From Paraburkholderia sabiae (GTDB lineage Bacteria > Pseudomonadota > Gammaproteobacteria > Burkholderiales > Burkholderiaceae): a stretch of DNA of 64,000 bases. Shown piece after piece: positions 43,002 to 51,509 of this stretch. The first letter of the stretch is position 1, and every line of letters begins with the position of its first letter. Under the pieces are notes generated by a model. That model worked only from the letters and a program-made list of their open reading frames with translations. It searched no databases and was not told where the DNA came from. Location of the stretch: contig NZ_CP125295.1 in NCBI RefSeq assembly GCF_030412785.1, positions 1,178,001 to 1,242,000 of the forward strand, read 5' to 3'. Position numbers and translations under genes: made by a program.

Positions 43002-43547
43002 ATGTCGAAGTCATCGAAAGGCGAGTTCGTGATGGACCTCGAACGGATCCGTCAACAGGCACGCAAGGATATGGATGAAGGTCCCGTCACGTCGACCTAC
43101 GGCGCGGACCGCGATACCGTGCTGAAGCTGCTGAACGGCGCGCTCGCGACCGAACTGGTCTGCGTGCTGCGCTACAAGCGCCATTACTTCATGGCGAAGG
43201 GCATCAATTCGGAAGCCGTCGCGCAGGAGTTTCTCGAGCACGCGAATGAAGAGCAGCAGCACGCGGATACGCTCGCTGCGCGCATCGTGCAGCTGGGCGG
43301 CGAGCCCGATTTCGCGCCGAACAGCCTGACGTCGCGCTCGCACTCCGAATACAAGGAAGGCAACGGCCTGACCGACATGATTCGCGAGAACCTGATCGCG
43401 GAGCGCATCGCGATCGATACGTATCGCGAGATCATCCGCTATCTCGGCGATGGCGACGTGACGACGCGCCGCATGTTCGAAGAGATTCTCGCCGTCGAGG
43501 AAGAGCACGCGGACGACATGGCCGATCTGCTGACGGGCCGCGAATAA
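43002..43547 (+). CDS. Ferritin-like (bacterioferritin/Dps-type) protein
   Basis: The 181-residue protein starts at 43002 behind AAGGAG. It is a four-helix ferritin-like protein: helix motifs LATELVCVLRYKRHYFMAKG (about residues 46-65), LEHANEEQQHADTLAARI (about 74-91), ENLIAERIAIDTYREIIRYL and ILAVEEEHADDMADLL, giving the usual Glu and Glu-x-x-His metal ligands. It probably binds or oxidises iron or protects against peroxide. It lies downstream of the two DUF1328 genes and upstream of a response regulator. Confidence 0.87.
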   Translation: MSKSSKGEFVMDLERIRQQARKDMDEGPVTSTYGADRDTVLKLLNGALATELVCVLRYKRHYFMAKGINSEAVAQEFLEHANEEQQHADTLAARIVQLGGEPDFAPNSLTSRSHSEYKEGNGLTDMIRENLIAERIAIDTYREIIRYLGDGDVTTRRMFEEILAVEEEHADDMADLLTGRE

Positions 43548-43652
43548 GCGCTTGTCACAACGCTTGTCACGCACGAGGACGCGGGCGGCGGCATGTGCAA
43601 TCCGTGCCGCTGCGCGTTCGCTCTTCTTCTCTAACTGCGCAAGACACGAACG

Positions 43653-44297
43653 ATGATTCGAGTGCTGATAGCGGACGATCACGCGATCGTCCGGGGCGGA
43701 TTCAGACAGTTCGTCGCCGACGAGCCGGACATGTGCGTCGCGGCGGAAGCGGCGACGGGCGACGAGACGATTCGCCTCGTGCGCGAGCAGCCGGACGGCG
43801 AGCCGTTCGACGTCGTGCTGCTCGACATCGCGATGCCCGACAAGAACGGCATCGATACGTTGCGCGTGATCCGCCAGATGCGTCCCGCGCAGAACGTGCT
43901 GATTCTCTCGGGCTATCCGGAGAGCCAGTACGCGATCAACCTGCTGCGCGCGGGCGCGAACGGCTATCTGAACAAGGACTGCGAGCCTGATGAGATCGTG
44001 CGCGCGATCCGTTCGGTTGCGCGCGGGCATCGTTATCTGTCGGAGGCCATCGCCGATACGCTCGCGAACAGTCTCGACAAGCCCGCGGCTTCGCATCCGC
44101 ATGAACAGTTGTCGGAGCGCGAGTTCCAGATTTTCTGCAAGCTCGCGTCCGGGCAGATTCCGACCGATATCGCCGACGAACTGCATCTGTCGGTGAAGAC
44201 GGTCAGCACGTATCGCGCGCGCGTGCTCGAAAAAATGCACATGACGAACAACGCGGACATCACGTACTACGCGATCAAGAATGGTTTGATCGAGTGA
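43653..44297 (+). CDS. NarL/FixJ-family response regulator
   Basis: The 214-residue protein has a receiver domain (start IRVLIADDHAIVRGGF, phosphorylated Asp in VVLLDIAMPDKNG about residue 59) and a C-terminal LuxR-type helix-turn-helix (LSEREFQIFCKLASGQIPTD, then HLSVKTVSTYRARVLEKM). It is the likely partner of the histidine kinase at 40724. Confidence 0.92.
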   Translation: MIRVLIADDHAIVRGGFRQFVADEPDMCVAAEAATGDETIRLVREQPDGEPFDVVLLDIAMPDKNGIDTLRVIRQMRPAQNVLILSGYPESQYAINLLRAGANGYLNKDCEPDEIVRAIRSVARGHRYLSEAIADTLANSLDKPAASHPHEQLSEREFQIFCKLASGQIPTDIADELHLSVKTVSTYRARVLEKMHMTNNADITYYAIKNGLIE

Positions 44298-44328
44298 TGC
44301 GCCGCTTCGTGAGTATGGAACGCACCCG

Positions 44329-44757
44329 ATGAATCCCTCCGCCACCGCACACGACGAATCCGGCCACACGCCGCTGCGTGTGCTGCTGATCGAGGATTCG
44401 CCGCTGATCCGGCGCAGCATCGTCGAGGCGATCGATGCGTCGGGCGTGATGCAGGTGGCCGCGCAGGCCGAATCAGCCGATGAAGCGATCGCGCTGCTCG
44501 ACGGCGAAGCGTTCGATGCCGTGATCGTCGATCTGCAACTGAAGGGCGGATCGAGCGTACCGGTGCTTGCGTATATGCAGAAGGAAGGCTTGATCGAGTC
44601 GACCTTCGCCGCCGTGCTGACGAATCACGCATTGCCCGCGTATCGCGAGCGGTGCCGGCAATATGGCGTGCGGCACTTCTACGACAAGTCGTTCGAATTC
44701 GATCGGGTAATCGACGCGCTGCACAAATATGCGCAGGCGCGTCTGGACGAGCAGTAG
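44329..44757 (+). CDS. Stand-alone response-regulator receiver protein
   Basis: The 142-residue protein is a receiver domain only: acidic pair in LLIEDSPLIRRSI (about residue 21), phosphorylated Asp in AVIVDLQLKGGSSV (about 66), Thr in AVLTNHALPAYR and the conserved Lys in HFYDKSFEFDRV (about 120). It has no output domain and could act as a phosphate sink or as a protein partner in the same system as the preceding regulator, 31 bases upstream. Confidence 0.88.
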   Translation: MNPSATAHDESGHTPLRVLLIEDSPLIRRSIVEAIDASGVMQVAAQAESADEAIALLDGEAFDAVIVDLQLKGGSSVPVLAYMQKEGLIESTFAAVLTNHALPAYRERCRQYGVRHFYDKSFEFDRVIDALHKYAQARLDEQ

Positions 44758-44772
44758 ATCAAAGCGATCAAC

Positions 44773-45981
44773 TCACGCGCCCGAAGCCTTCAGCGGCTCG
44801 GGACGTCCGCGCAGGTGATTGAGCCCGGCGAGCAGCGTGAACAGCAGACCGGCGATGCTCACGCCGACCCAGCCGAACAGCGGCCACACGAACGCGCCGA
44901 CAGCCGAACCCGCCGCACCGCCGATAAAATAGCAGACCATGAACACCGTGTTCACGCGGCTGCGCGCTTCCGGCTTCAACGCATAAATGCGCGACTGGTT
45001 CGAGATCTGCGCGGCCTGCACGCCGATGTCGAGCACGATCACGCCGATCACGAGTCCGACGAGGCTCGTGCCCGACACTGCGAATACGACGAACGAGATC
45101 GCCGCCAGCGCGATCGACAGCGAGACGATGGCGCGCGGCCCGCGCTTGTCGGCGAACTTGCCCGCGATGGGCGCGGCCATCGCGCCGCCCGCGCCGACGA
45201 TGCCGAACAGACCTGCCGCTTGCGGCCCGTAGTGAAACGGCGCACCCGCGAGCAGCAGTGCGAGCGTCGACCAGAACAGGCTGAAGCCGGCGAACAGCGC
45301 CGCGCCCGTCAGCGATGCTTCGCGCAGACCGCGCAATTCGACGACGAGATGCCACATCGAGCCGATCAGCTTGCCGTAGCCGAGCGTCGAGGTCGGCTTG
45401 CTGTGCGGCAGCTTCGACAGGATGACGACGGCGAGCACGATCAACGCGACGATCGACGCGCCGAACACGGCCCGCCAGCCGAGGTACTGTCCGACGAAGC
45501 CCGCCGCCGTGCGCGCAAGGAGAATGCCGAGCAGCAGCCCGCTCATCACGGTGCCGACGGCATGGCCGCGTTGCGACGGCGGCGCGAGTTCGGCGGAGAA
45601 GGGCACGGCCTGTTGCGCGATGGTCGCGAGCATGCCGATGGCGAGGCTCGCGAACACGAGCACGGAGAGATTCGGCGCGACGGCGGCGCACAGCAGCGCG
45701 ATGCACATGCCGGCGATCTGCAGCAGGATCAGCCGGCGACGGTCGAAGCGGTCGCCGAGTGGCGCGAGCAGCAGCATGCCGGCGGCGTAGCCGAGCTGTG
45801 TCACCGACGGCACGACACCGATCCACGATGCGCTTTGCGGAAACGATTTGCGGAAATCGTCGAGCAGCGGCTGGTTGTAGTAGATGTTGGCGACGGAAAC
45901 GCCCGCGATGGTCGCGAGCAGCAGCAGAAGGCCGCGCAGCGAGCGGTCCGACGCGGCAGGAGTGGAAGCGGGTGTCGACAT
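44773..45981 (-). CDS. MFS transporter
   Basis: The 402-residue protein has 12 hydrophobic segments and the major-facilitator motif GDRFDRRRLILLQ in the first cytoplasmic loop (about residue 75) and a matching GKFADKRGPRAIV in the second half. The beginning NIYYNQPLLDDFRKSFP is shared with a group of arabinose-efflux-like transporters. Substrate unknown. It converges on the receiver-protein gene. Confidence 0.88.
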   Translation of the reverse strand: MSTPASTPAASDRSLRGLLLLLATIAGVSVANIYYNQPLLDDFRKSFPQSASWIGVVPSVTQLGYAAGMLLLAPLGDRFDRRRLILLQIAGMCIALLCAAVAPNLSVLVFASLAIGMLATIAQQAVPFSAELAPPSQRGHAVGTVMSGLLLGILLARTAAGFVGQYLGWRAVFGASIVALIVLAVVILSKLPHSKPTSTLGYGKLIGSMWHLVVELRGLREASLTGAALFAGFSLFWSTLALLLAGAPFHYGPQAAGLFGIVGAGGAMAAPIAGKFADKRGPRAIVSLSIALAAISFVVFAVSGTSLVGLVIGVIVLDIGVQAAQISNQSRIYALKPEARSRVNTVFMVCYFIGGAAGSAVGAFVWPLFGWVGVSIAGLLFTLLAGLNHLRGRPEPLKASGA

Positions 45982-46102
45982 GATGCGGCAGCCGGCGCAA
46001 TGCCGGCGGGAGGATTCGAGCGTGCCGATGATACCGGAGCAGGGCGGACTTTGCTGGACGCCGCTGCTGCATCTGCGGCCATTGTGGCACGCTCGTGCGC
46101 CA

Positions 46103-46930
46103 TCAATCGATCAGCTTGCCTTCCGGTTCATAGAACGGATAGGGGCCGTCGGCCTGTTCGACGTAGCCGTGATGCGTGATCAGACCGTTGACGCTGTCGT
46201 AGCGATGCAGCGCGAACGCGGGCGGCTCCATCACGAACGCGGACGGCGCGTCGTCGCGCAGATCGAGCGCGACCTGATGCGCGGGCGCGGGCACCGCCGA
46301 TGCGATCGTGCCACCGAAGCGCACGAACATCGGGCGGTGTACGTGGCCGCAGATCACGCGTTCGATGTTCGCGTGGCGCGATAGCAATGCTGCGAGCTTT
46401 TGCGCGGCCTGCGGGTCGAGGCGCAGTTCGTCCATGTGTCCGATGCCGGACACGAACGGCGGGTGGTGCAGCGCGACGATTACGGGCTTGTTGCGGGCTT
46501 TATCGAGTTGCTTTTCCAGCCAGGCTAGACGTGCGTCGCAGAGCAGGCCGGCGCTCTGGCCCGGGACCATCGAGTCAAGGGCGATCAGGTGCAGCGGGCC
46601 GATGTCGATCGCGTATTGCACGAACTCGCCGCCCGTGTGCAGTTCTTCGCGTTCCGGGAAGGCTGCGCGCAGGTTGGCGCGGTCGTCGTGGTTGCCGACT
46701 AGCAGGTAGTAAGGGATTGCTAGCGGCGCTAGCAGGGCTTTCAGGTGCTCGTACTGGTCTGGGGTTCCCTGGTCGACCAGATCGCCGGTGATGACGACCG
46801 CTTCGGGTCGGGGTTGGGTTGCGTTTAAGCGCTCTACGCAGCGTTGCAGGTAAGGTGCCGTGTCGACACGGCGGTACGCCAACGCGCCCGGGCGTTTGAT
46901 GTGGAGATCGCTGATCTGGGCTATTAACAT
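46103..46930 (-). CDS. Metallophosphodiesterase, GpdQ/CpdA-like
   Basis: The 275-residue enzyme has all five metallophosphoesterase blocks: AQISDLHI (residue 4), VVITGDLVDQG (about 45), LLVGNHDDR (about 74), ALHHPP (about 151) and GHVHRP (about 192), the order typical of 3',5'-cAMP phosphodiesterase CpdA and glycerophosphodiesterase GpdQ. TAPYLQRCVERLNATQPRPEA and HHPPFVSGIGHMD are closer to GpdQ in my reading. The start is set behind AGAGGA. The gene lies downstream, on the same strand, of the ABC importer genes 47591-51450, but repeat element B stands between, so a role in cleaving imported phosphodiesters is plausible. A-ending codons (TTA, ATA, CTA, GCA), rare elsewhere here, are frequent in its first ~400 bases. 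Confidence 0.85.
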   Translation of the reverse strand: MLIAQISDLHIKRPGALAYRRVDTAPYLQRCVERLNATQPRPEAVVITGDLVDQGTPDQYEHLKALLAPLAIPYYLLVGNHDDRANLRAAFPEREELHTGGEFVQYAIDIGPLHLIALDSMVPGQSAGLLCDARLAWLEKQLDKARNKPVIVALHHPPFVSGIGHMDELRLDPQAAQKLAALLSRHANIERVICGHVHRPMFVRFGGTIASAVPAPAHQVALDLRDDAPSAFVMEPPAFALHRYDSVNGLITHHGYVEQADGPYPFYEPEGKLID

Positions 46931-46990
46931 CGAAGTGTCCTCTTTTTCATGTCTGCGACGCAGTCGCCAGTTTTTGCTTTTTGCTGCTGC

Positions 46991-47535
46991 GCTGGCATCC
47001 GCGTTGACGTATCGGTTTATTAGCGTTGCCCCTGTGCGGGGCGGCACCTACTTTTCTTTGCAGCGGCAAAGAAAAGTAGGCAAAAGAAAGCCGCTTCAAA
47101 CCTCCGGTGCCGGTCAGGATAACGCCACGGTACACGGTCTTTGAGCGGTCGCGCAGCGACGCCAACACTCCGTAGAATGCCCGCAGTCAGGCGCGCGCGG
47201 CACGAAAGATGACATCCACTCGGGGCACGTTCGGTCGGCTTGTTTTTGTGTGCTTGTTTTCGTGTGTTTGCCGTCGGTCTGATTGCGGCGTTATGTGCTC
47301 CAGACTGTGTGTGGGTTTTCGCGCCGTGCGCGGTTAACTGCGGGCGTTCTACAGAGTGCGGACGTTGCTGCGCGATAGCTCAACTGCGGCATGCCGCAGC
47401 GGTATCCTGGCCGGCACCGGAGGTTCAAAAGCGGCTTTCTTTTGCCTACTTTTCTTTGCCGCTGCAAAGAAAAGTAGGTGCCGCCCCGCACAGGGGCAAC
47501 GCCTGAAGTACGGATACGAAATCGCGGATGCCATC
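46991..47535. repeat. Repeat element B: ~545-bp imperfect palindromic noncoding element
   Basis: This is the second copy of the element at 18485-19015, in the opposite orientation judged by its centre (the plus strand here matches the minus strand there). Left arm 46991-47204 and right arm 47321-47535 are imperfect reverse complements; perfect 15-bp hairpins CCTACTTTTCTTTGC..GCAAAGAAAAGTAGG lie at 47047-47080 and 47445-47478. The interior motif GTAGAATGCCCGCAGTCA and its mirrored copy are also kept. It separates the phosphodiesterase gene from the ABC ATPase gene. Confidence 0.9.
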
Positions 47536-47590
47536 AAAAAGCAAGATACAAAAAACCAGGAATGGCGACTAGCGTCGCAGACAAAAAACC

Positions 47591-48643
47591 TCACGCCAGA
47601 GCAATCAAGCCATCCCTGGCAACAGAAATCCCGATAGCCATACCGCGAGCAAACTCAACCCGCCCGGGCACATCGACGATCAAAACATCGGGCGCCGCAT
47701 CGCGAATAGTGAGCCGCGTGCGCTCACCCAAAAACGCAGCAGCATCCACAACGCCCCGCAACTGAGCACTTTCAGGATCAGCAAGCCACGCATCTTCAGG
47801 CCGAAAAAACACCTCATCGCCATGAGGCATAACTCGAGTAGCATGAGTCGCAGGCAAAGGAATGGCACCGCCAGTAGTACAAAGCAAGCCATCTTTGGCC
47901 TGGCCAGAAACCCGATTAATCGTCCCAACAAACTGCGCAACCTGCCGATTCGCCGGGCGATAATAAATATCCCTTGGCGTCCCGATCTGCTCGATCCGCC
48001 CAGCACTCATCACGACGATCCGGTCGCCGAGTTCCATCGCTTCCGCCTGATCGTGCGTCACATAAACCGTCGTAATACCGAGTTCGCGCAATAAAGCATT
48101 CATCTCGCTTCGCAATGTATCGCGCAGACGCGCATCGAGCGCCGTCAACGGCTCGTCGAGCAGCAGCACGCGCGGCTGCGGCGCCAGCGCACGCGCCAGT
48201 GCCACACGCTGACGCTGTCCGCCGGAAAGCTGATCGATCGGTTTATCGGCGTGCTCGGTAAGCCGCATCATCGCGAGCAATTCGTCGACGCGCTGTCGCG
48301 CCACCTCTGCATCAATGCGCTTGATCTTCAAACCATAGTTGATATTGCCGCGCACGGTCAGATTCGGAAACAGCGCGTAGCTCTGAAACACCATACCGAC
48401 CTGACGCTTCTCGATAGGCAGCGCGGTGACATCCTCATCGCCGAAAGCAACACGCCCGCCCGCGTCCGGCTGTTCGAGACCGGCGATCATCCGCAACGTC
48501 GTCGTCTTGCCGCAGCCCGACGGCCCGAGCAGCACCAGCGTTTCGCCCGCGCCGATCGTCAGATCGAGCGGTTCGAGCACGCGCGTGCCGCGAAACGTCT
48601 TCGCGCAACGCGTCAGCGTGATAGGAATCGAGGCGAGCTTCAT
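47591..48643 (-). CDS. ABC importer ATP-binding protein (iron/polyamine/phosphonate type)
   Basis: The 350-residue ATPase starts at an ATG that overlaps the permease stop by four bases (ATGA). It has Walker A GPSGCGKTT (about residue 40), the Q-loop MVFQSYALFPNLTV, signature LSGGQRQRVALARAL (about 142), Walker B LLLDEPLTALD, the switch VTHDQAEA, and a C-terminal TOBE-type domain (FVGTINRVSG and RPEDAWL). This is the PotA/FbpC/PhnT type. Its last ~420 bases use T-ending codons far more than the rest (64 T to 21 C), next to repeat element B. Confidence 0.9.
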   Translation of the reverse strand: MKLASIPITLTRCAKTFRGTRVLEPLDLTIGAGETLVLLGPSGCGKTTTLRMIAGLEQPDAGGRVAFGDEDVTALPIEKRQVGMVFQSYALFPNLTVRGNINYGLKIKRIDAEVARQRVDELLAMMRLTEHADKPIDQLSGGQRQRVALARALAPQPRVLLLDEPLTALDARLRDTLRSEMNALLRELGITTVYVTHDQAEAMELGDRIVVMSAGRIEQIGTPRDIYYRPANRQVAQFVGTINRVSGQAKDGLLCTTGGAIPLPATHATRVMPHGDEVFFRPEDAWLADPESAQLRGVVDAAAFLGERTRLTIRDAAPDVLIVDVPGRVEFARGMAIGISVARDGLIALA

Positions 48644-49578
48644 GGCTGGTCTTCTTGTGCAGGTGAGGGTGCAGCGGCGACGCGCGCTTTCTTCTGCTTC
48701 ACGTTGCGCTGGCCCGTCGCATCGACGCCGAGCCATTGCATCGCGACGAGCAGCGGCATCGTCATGATGAAAAAGAGAATCGTGTAAGCACTGCCGATCT
48801 CGATGCGCAGCGACGCATAGGTATCGGCGAGTCCGACGGGCAGCGTCTTCGTTTCGGGCGTATGCAGCATCCACGTCAGATTGAATTCGCCGATCGACAG
48901 CGTGACGACAGCCAGTGCGCCTGCAACGATGCCCGGCCGCACGTTCGGCAGCACGATCGTCACGAAGCGCTGAAAGAAGCCCGCGCCGAGACTCGCCGCG
49001 CCTTCTTCGAGCGTACGCAGTCCCGAACTCGCGCACACGGCGGCGACGGCACGCACCATGAACGGTAGCGTGAACACCACATGGCCGACGACGATAAACG
49101 CGGCGCTCGTGCGGAACATCGTGAAGCCGCCATACACGACGAGTAGCGCGAGCGCGGATGCAAGACCCGGCAACGCGATGGGCAGCACCAGAAATTCTTC
49201 GATGATGCGCGACAGGCGCGTCTCGCTGCGCGCGAGCACGTAGCCCGCAGGCACGCCCGTCAGCAGCGTAATGACGAGCGTCGCGAGCGCGACTTCGAGC
49301 GACAGGAACACGGAGTCGTGATACTGCGTCCACACTTCGCCGAGCCAGCGCAGCGTGAGTCCGCTCGCGACACCCTGAAAGTAGTTGACCGTCAGCCCCG
49401 CGAGAATCGACATCACGACGGGCACGATCAGAAACGCGCAAAGCAGCAACGTGACGAGCCATTGTCCCGCCGCGAGCGAGGCGCGCAGCGAGGGCAGGGC
49501 GAACGCGCGCCTGCGTTGCAGATCGGGCGCGTCGGTTGAATGAGCAACGGAGTTCATGCGGTTATGTTCAATCGCCAT
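48640..49578 (-). CDS. ABC importer permease 2
   Basis: The 312-residue inner-membrane protein (start at 49578; 49557 is an alternative) has six membrane segments and the permease EAA loop EEGAASLGAGFFQRFVTIVLPNVRPG (split). PotC/PhnV-like. It starts 4 bases after the first permease stop and overlaps the ATPase start by four bases, indicating translational coupling. Confidence 0.88.
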   Translation of the reverse strand: MAIEHNRMNSVAHSTDAPDLQRRRAFALPSLRASLAAGQWLVTLLLCAFLIVPVVMSILAGLTVNYFQGVASGLTLRWLGEVWTQYHDSVFLSLEVALATLVITLLTGVPAGYVLARSETRLSRIIEEFLVLPIALPGLASALALLVVYGGFTMFRTSAAFIVVGHVVFTLPFMVRAVAAVCASSGLRTLEEGAASLGAGFFQRFVTIVLPNVRPGIVAGALAVVTLSIGEFNLTWMLHTPETKTLPVGLADTYASLRIEIGSAYTILFFIMTMPLLVAMQWLGVDATGQRNVKQKKARVAAAPSPAQEDQP

Positions 49579-49582
49579 GGAG

Positions 49583-50407
49583 TTAGGCCGTCGCGGCCAC
49601 AGCGGAGCCGCTGACGCTGCGCGCCACATACAGCACGATCCACGTCACGATGCCGAGCACGATCGACAATCCCGCCGCCGTCACCATGTTCGCGTTGAGC
49701 GTGAACTCGGTGTAGATGGTCATCGGCAGCACGTCGATGTCGGTGGCGAGCGTGAAGGCCGTGCCGAATGCGCCCATCGCGGTCGCGAAACACACGGCGA
49801 CCGCCGCGATCAACCCCGGCGACAGCGCGGGCAGCACGATGTCGCACATGATCCGCCACGGCGACGCGCCGAGCGAACGCGCGGCTTCTTCGAGCGACGC
49901 ATCGAGCTTGGTCGCCGACGCCATCACGGTGACGATCACGCGCGGAATCGAAAAGTACAGATAGCCGAGAAAGAGGCCCGTCATCGAATACGCGAACACC
50001 CACTTGTCGCCCGTGAGCTTCAGCGACAGCGCGCCGATCAAACCCTGACGTCCCGCCAGCATGATCACCATGAAGCCGACGACGACGCCGGGGAACGCGA
50101 GCGGAAACGTCAGCAGCGCGAGCAGCGTGCGCTTGCCGGGAAACTCTTGACGCGCGAGATGCAGCCCCGAGATCACGGACAGCGCGAGCGTCGCCGCCGT
50201 CACGGCCGCCGACAGCACGACCGTGGCGAACAGGCTCTTCATATAGCGCGCGTTCGCGAGCATCGCGCCATAGGTCTGCAGCAGATGACCGTCGGCGCTC
50301 ACCTGCACGAGCGCCGTCATCGGCAGCAGCCAGAACGCGATGAACACGGCCAGCGCCGGCGCGATCAACGCGATGCGCCAGCGCAGCGGGAACGTAATGT
50401 CGTTCAA
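49583..50407 (-). CDS. ABC importer permease 1
   Basis: The 274-residue inner-membrane protein probably starts with TTG (LNDITFPLRWRIAL) at 50407, overlapping the end of the binding-protein gene; no ATG or GTG fits the expected N-terminus. It has six membrane segments and the EAA loop EEAARSLGASPWRIMCDIVLPALSPG (split). PotB/PhnU-like. Its partner is the permease encoded just downstream. Confidence 0.87.
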   Translation of the reverse strand: MNDITFPLRWRIALIAPALAVFIAFWLLPMTALVQVSADGHLLQTYGAMLANARYMKSLFATVVLSAAVTAATLALSVISGLHLARQEFPGKRTLLALLTFPLAFPGVVVGFMVIMLAGRQGLIGALSLKLTGDKWVFAYSMTGLFLGYLYFSIPRVIVTVMASATKLDASLEEAARSLGASPWRIMCDIVLPALSPGLIAAVAVCFATAMGAFGTAFTLATDIDVLPMTIYTEFTLNANMVTAAGLSIVLGIVTWIVLYVARSVSGSAVAATA

Positions 50408-51450
50408 TGCATCACCTGCAGATACTGCTCGCCGAATGCCTGCTGCTTTTCCGCCATCTTGCCGAAGTCGACGGCCTTGGCGCGCGCGTAGTCGCTGGCG
50501 GGCAGGAACTTCGACGCGGCGTCGGCGCTCATCGCATTCGAACGCACGGGACGCAGATACGCGTTCGCCCACAGCTTCTGGCCTTCGTCCGACAGCACGA
50601 AATCGAGCACCTTCTTGCCGTTCGCATCGTGCGGCGCGCCCTTCACGAGACTCATCACGTACGGCACTTCGATCGTGCCTTCCTTCGGAATCACGAATTC
50701 GACGTTCGCGTGATCCTTGTACTTCGCGCGATACGCGTCGAAGTCGTAGTCGAGCAGGATGGGAATCTCACCCGACAGCACGCGCGCGTAGGCCGTCTGC
50801 TTCGGCACGATCGGCTGGTTGGCCTTCAGCTTCGCGAACCAGTCGAGACCCGGCTTGAAGTTGTCGAAGCTGCCGCCCAGCGCCTGGTTCACGGCGACGG
50901 CGCCCGCATAGCCGACGAACGCGCTCGACGGATCGAGGTAGCCGATCATGCCTTTGTATTCGGGCTTGAGCAGGTCGGCCCACGAGCGCGGCACGGGCTT
51001 CCCTTCGAGCGCGTCCTTGTTGACGAAGAAGCCGAGCGTGCCCGAATGGATCGCGAACCAGTAGCCTTGCGGGTCTTTCAGGTTCGACGGGATGTCGTTC
51101 CAGTGCGCGGGCTTGTACGGCGCGATCACGCCCTTGTCCTTCGCCTGGAACGCCGACGACACGCCGAGATACACGACGTCCGCCACCGGGCTCTTCTGCT
51201 CGGCCATCAGCTGCGCGATCGACTGGCCGGAGTTCTTGTTGTCGAACGGCACGTGGACGCCCGTCTTCTGCTGGATGGCCTTGATCTGGCTGGCCCAGTC
51301 GGCCCATTCGGGCGGGCAGTTGTAGCAGATCGCGGTTTCTTCGGCGTGCGCGACTTGCGCGGCGCCGAACGTCAGCGCGAACGACGATGCAACCAGCGCC
51401 GCGCGCGCGACGCGCAACGCTGCGATACCGATGGAGGAACGGCGGGTCAC
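50404..51450 (-). CDS. ABC importer periplasmic binding protein
   Basis: The start is taken as GTG at 51450, with GGGAGA eight bases upstream; a longer frame running back through the LacI gene is not coding. The 348-residue protein has a Sec signal ending QVAHAEE (about residue 33) and a mature AfuA/PotD-type fold: CYNCPPEWADWASQIKAIQQ, FDNKNSGQSIAQLMAEQKSP, ADVVYLGVSSAFQAKDKGV and SGTLGFFVNKDAL. The pair of cysteines right after the signal (ICYNC) is unusual. The family takes iron, polyamines, thiamine, 2-aminoethylphosphonate or phosphodiesters; the ligand here is open. Confidence 0.86.
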   Translation of the reverse strand: MTRRSSIGIAALRVARAALVASSFALTFGAAQVAHAEETAICYNCPPEWADWASQIKAIQQKTGVHVPFDNKNSGQSIAQLMAEQKSPVADVVYLGVSSAFQAKDKGVIAPYKPAHWNDIPSNLKDPQGYWFAIHSGTLGFFVNKDALEGKPVPRSWADLLKPEYKGMIGYLDPSSAFVGYAGAVAVNQALGGSFDNFKPGLDWFAKLKANQPIVPKQTAYARVLSGEIPILLDYDFDAYRAKYKDHANVEFVIPKEGTIEVPYVMSLVKGAPHDANGKKVLDFVLSDEGQKLWANAYLRPVRSNAMSADAASKFLPASDYARAKAVDFGKMAEKQQAFGEQYLQVMH

Positions 51451-51509
51451 GACAGGTCTCCCGAAGGTTGGAAAGGGTTGTTGGAGGCTTGGAAACGTGT
51501 GTGGCGATG

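Noticed and set aside
47591..49462. A 623-codon frame suggesting a fusion of permease and ATPase
   Set aside because: The first ~270 codons are the permease gene read in the wrong frame; the permease in its own frame has six membrane segments and ends with ATGA overlap to the true ATPase start.
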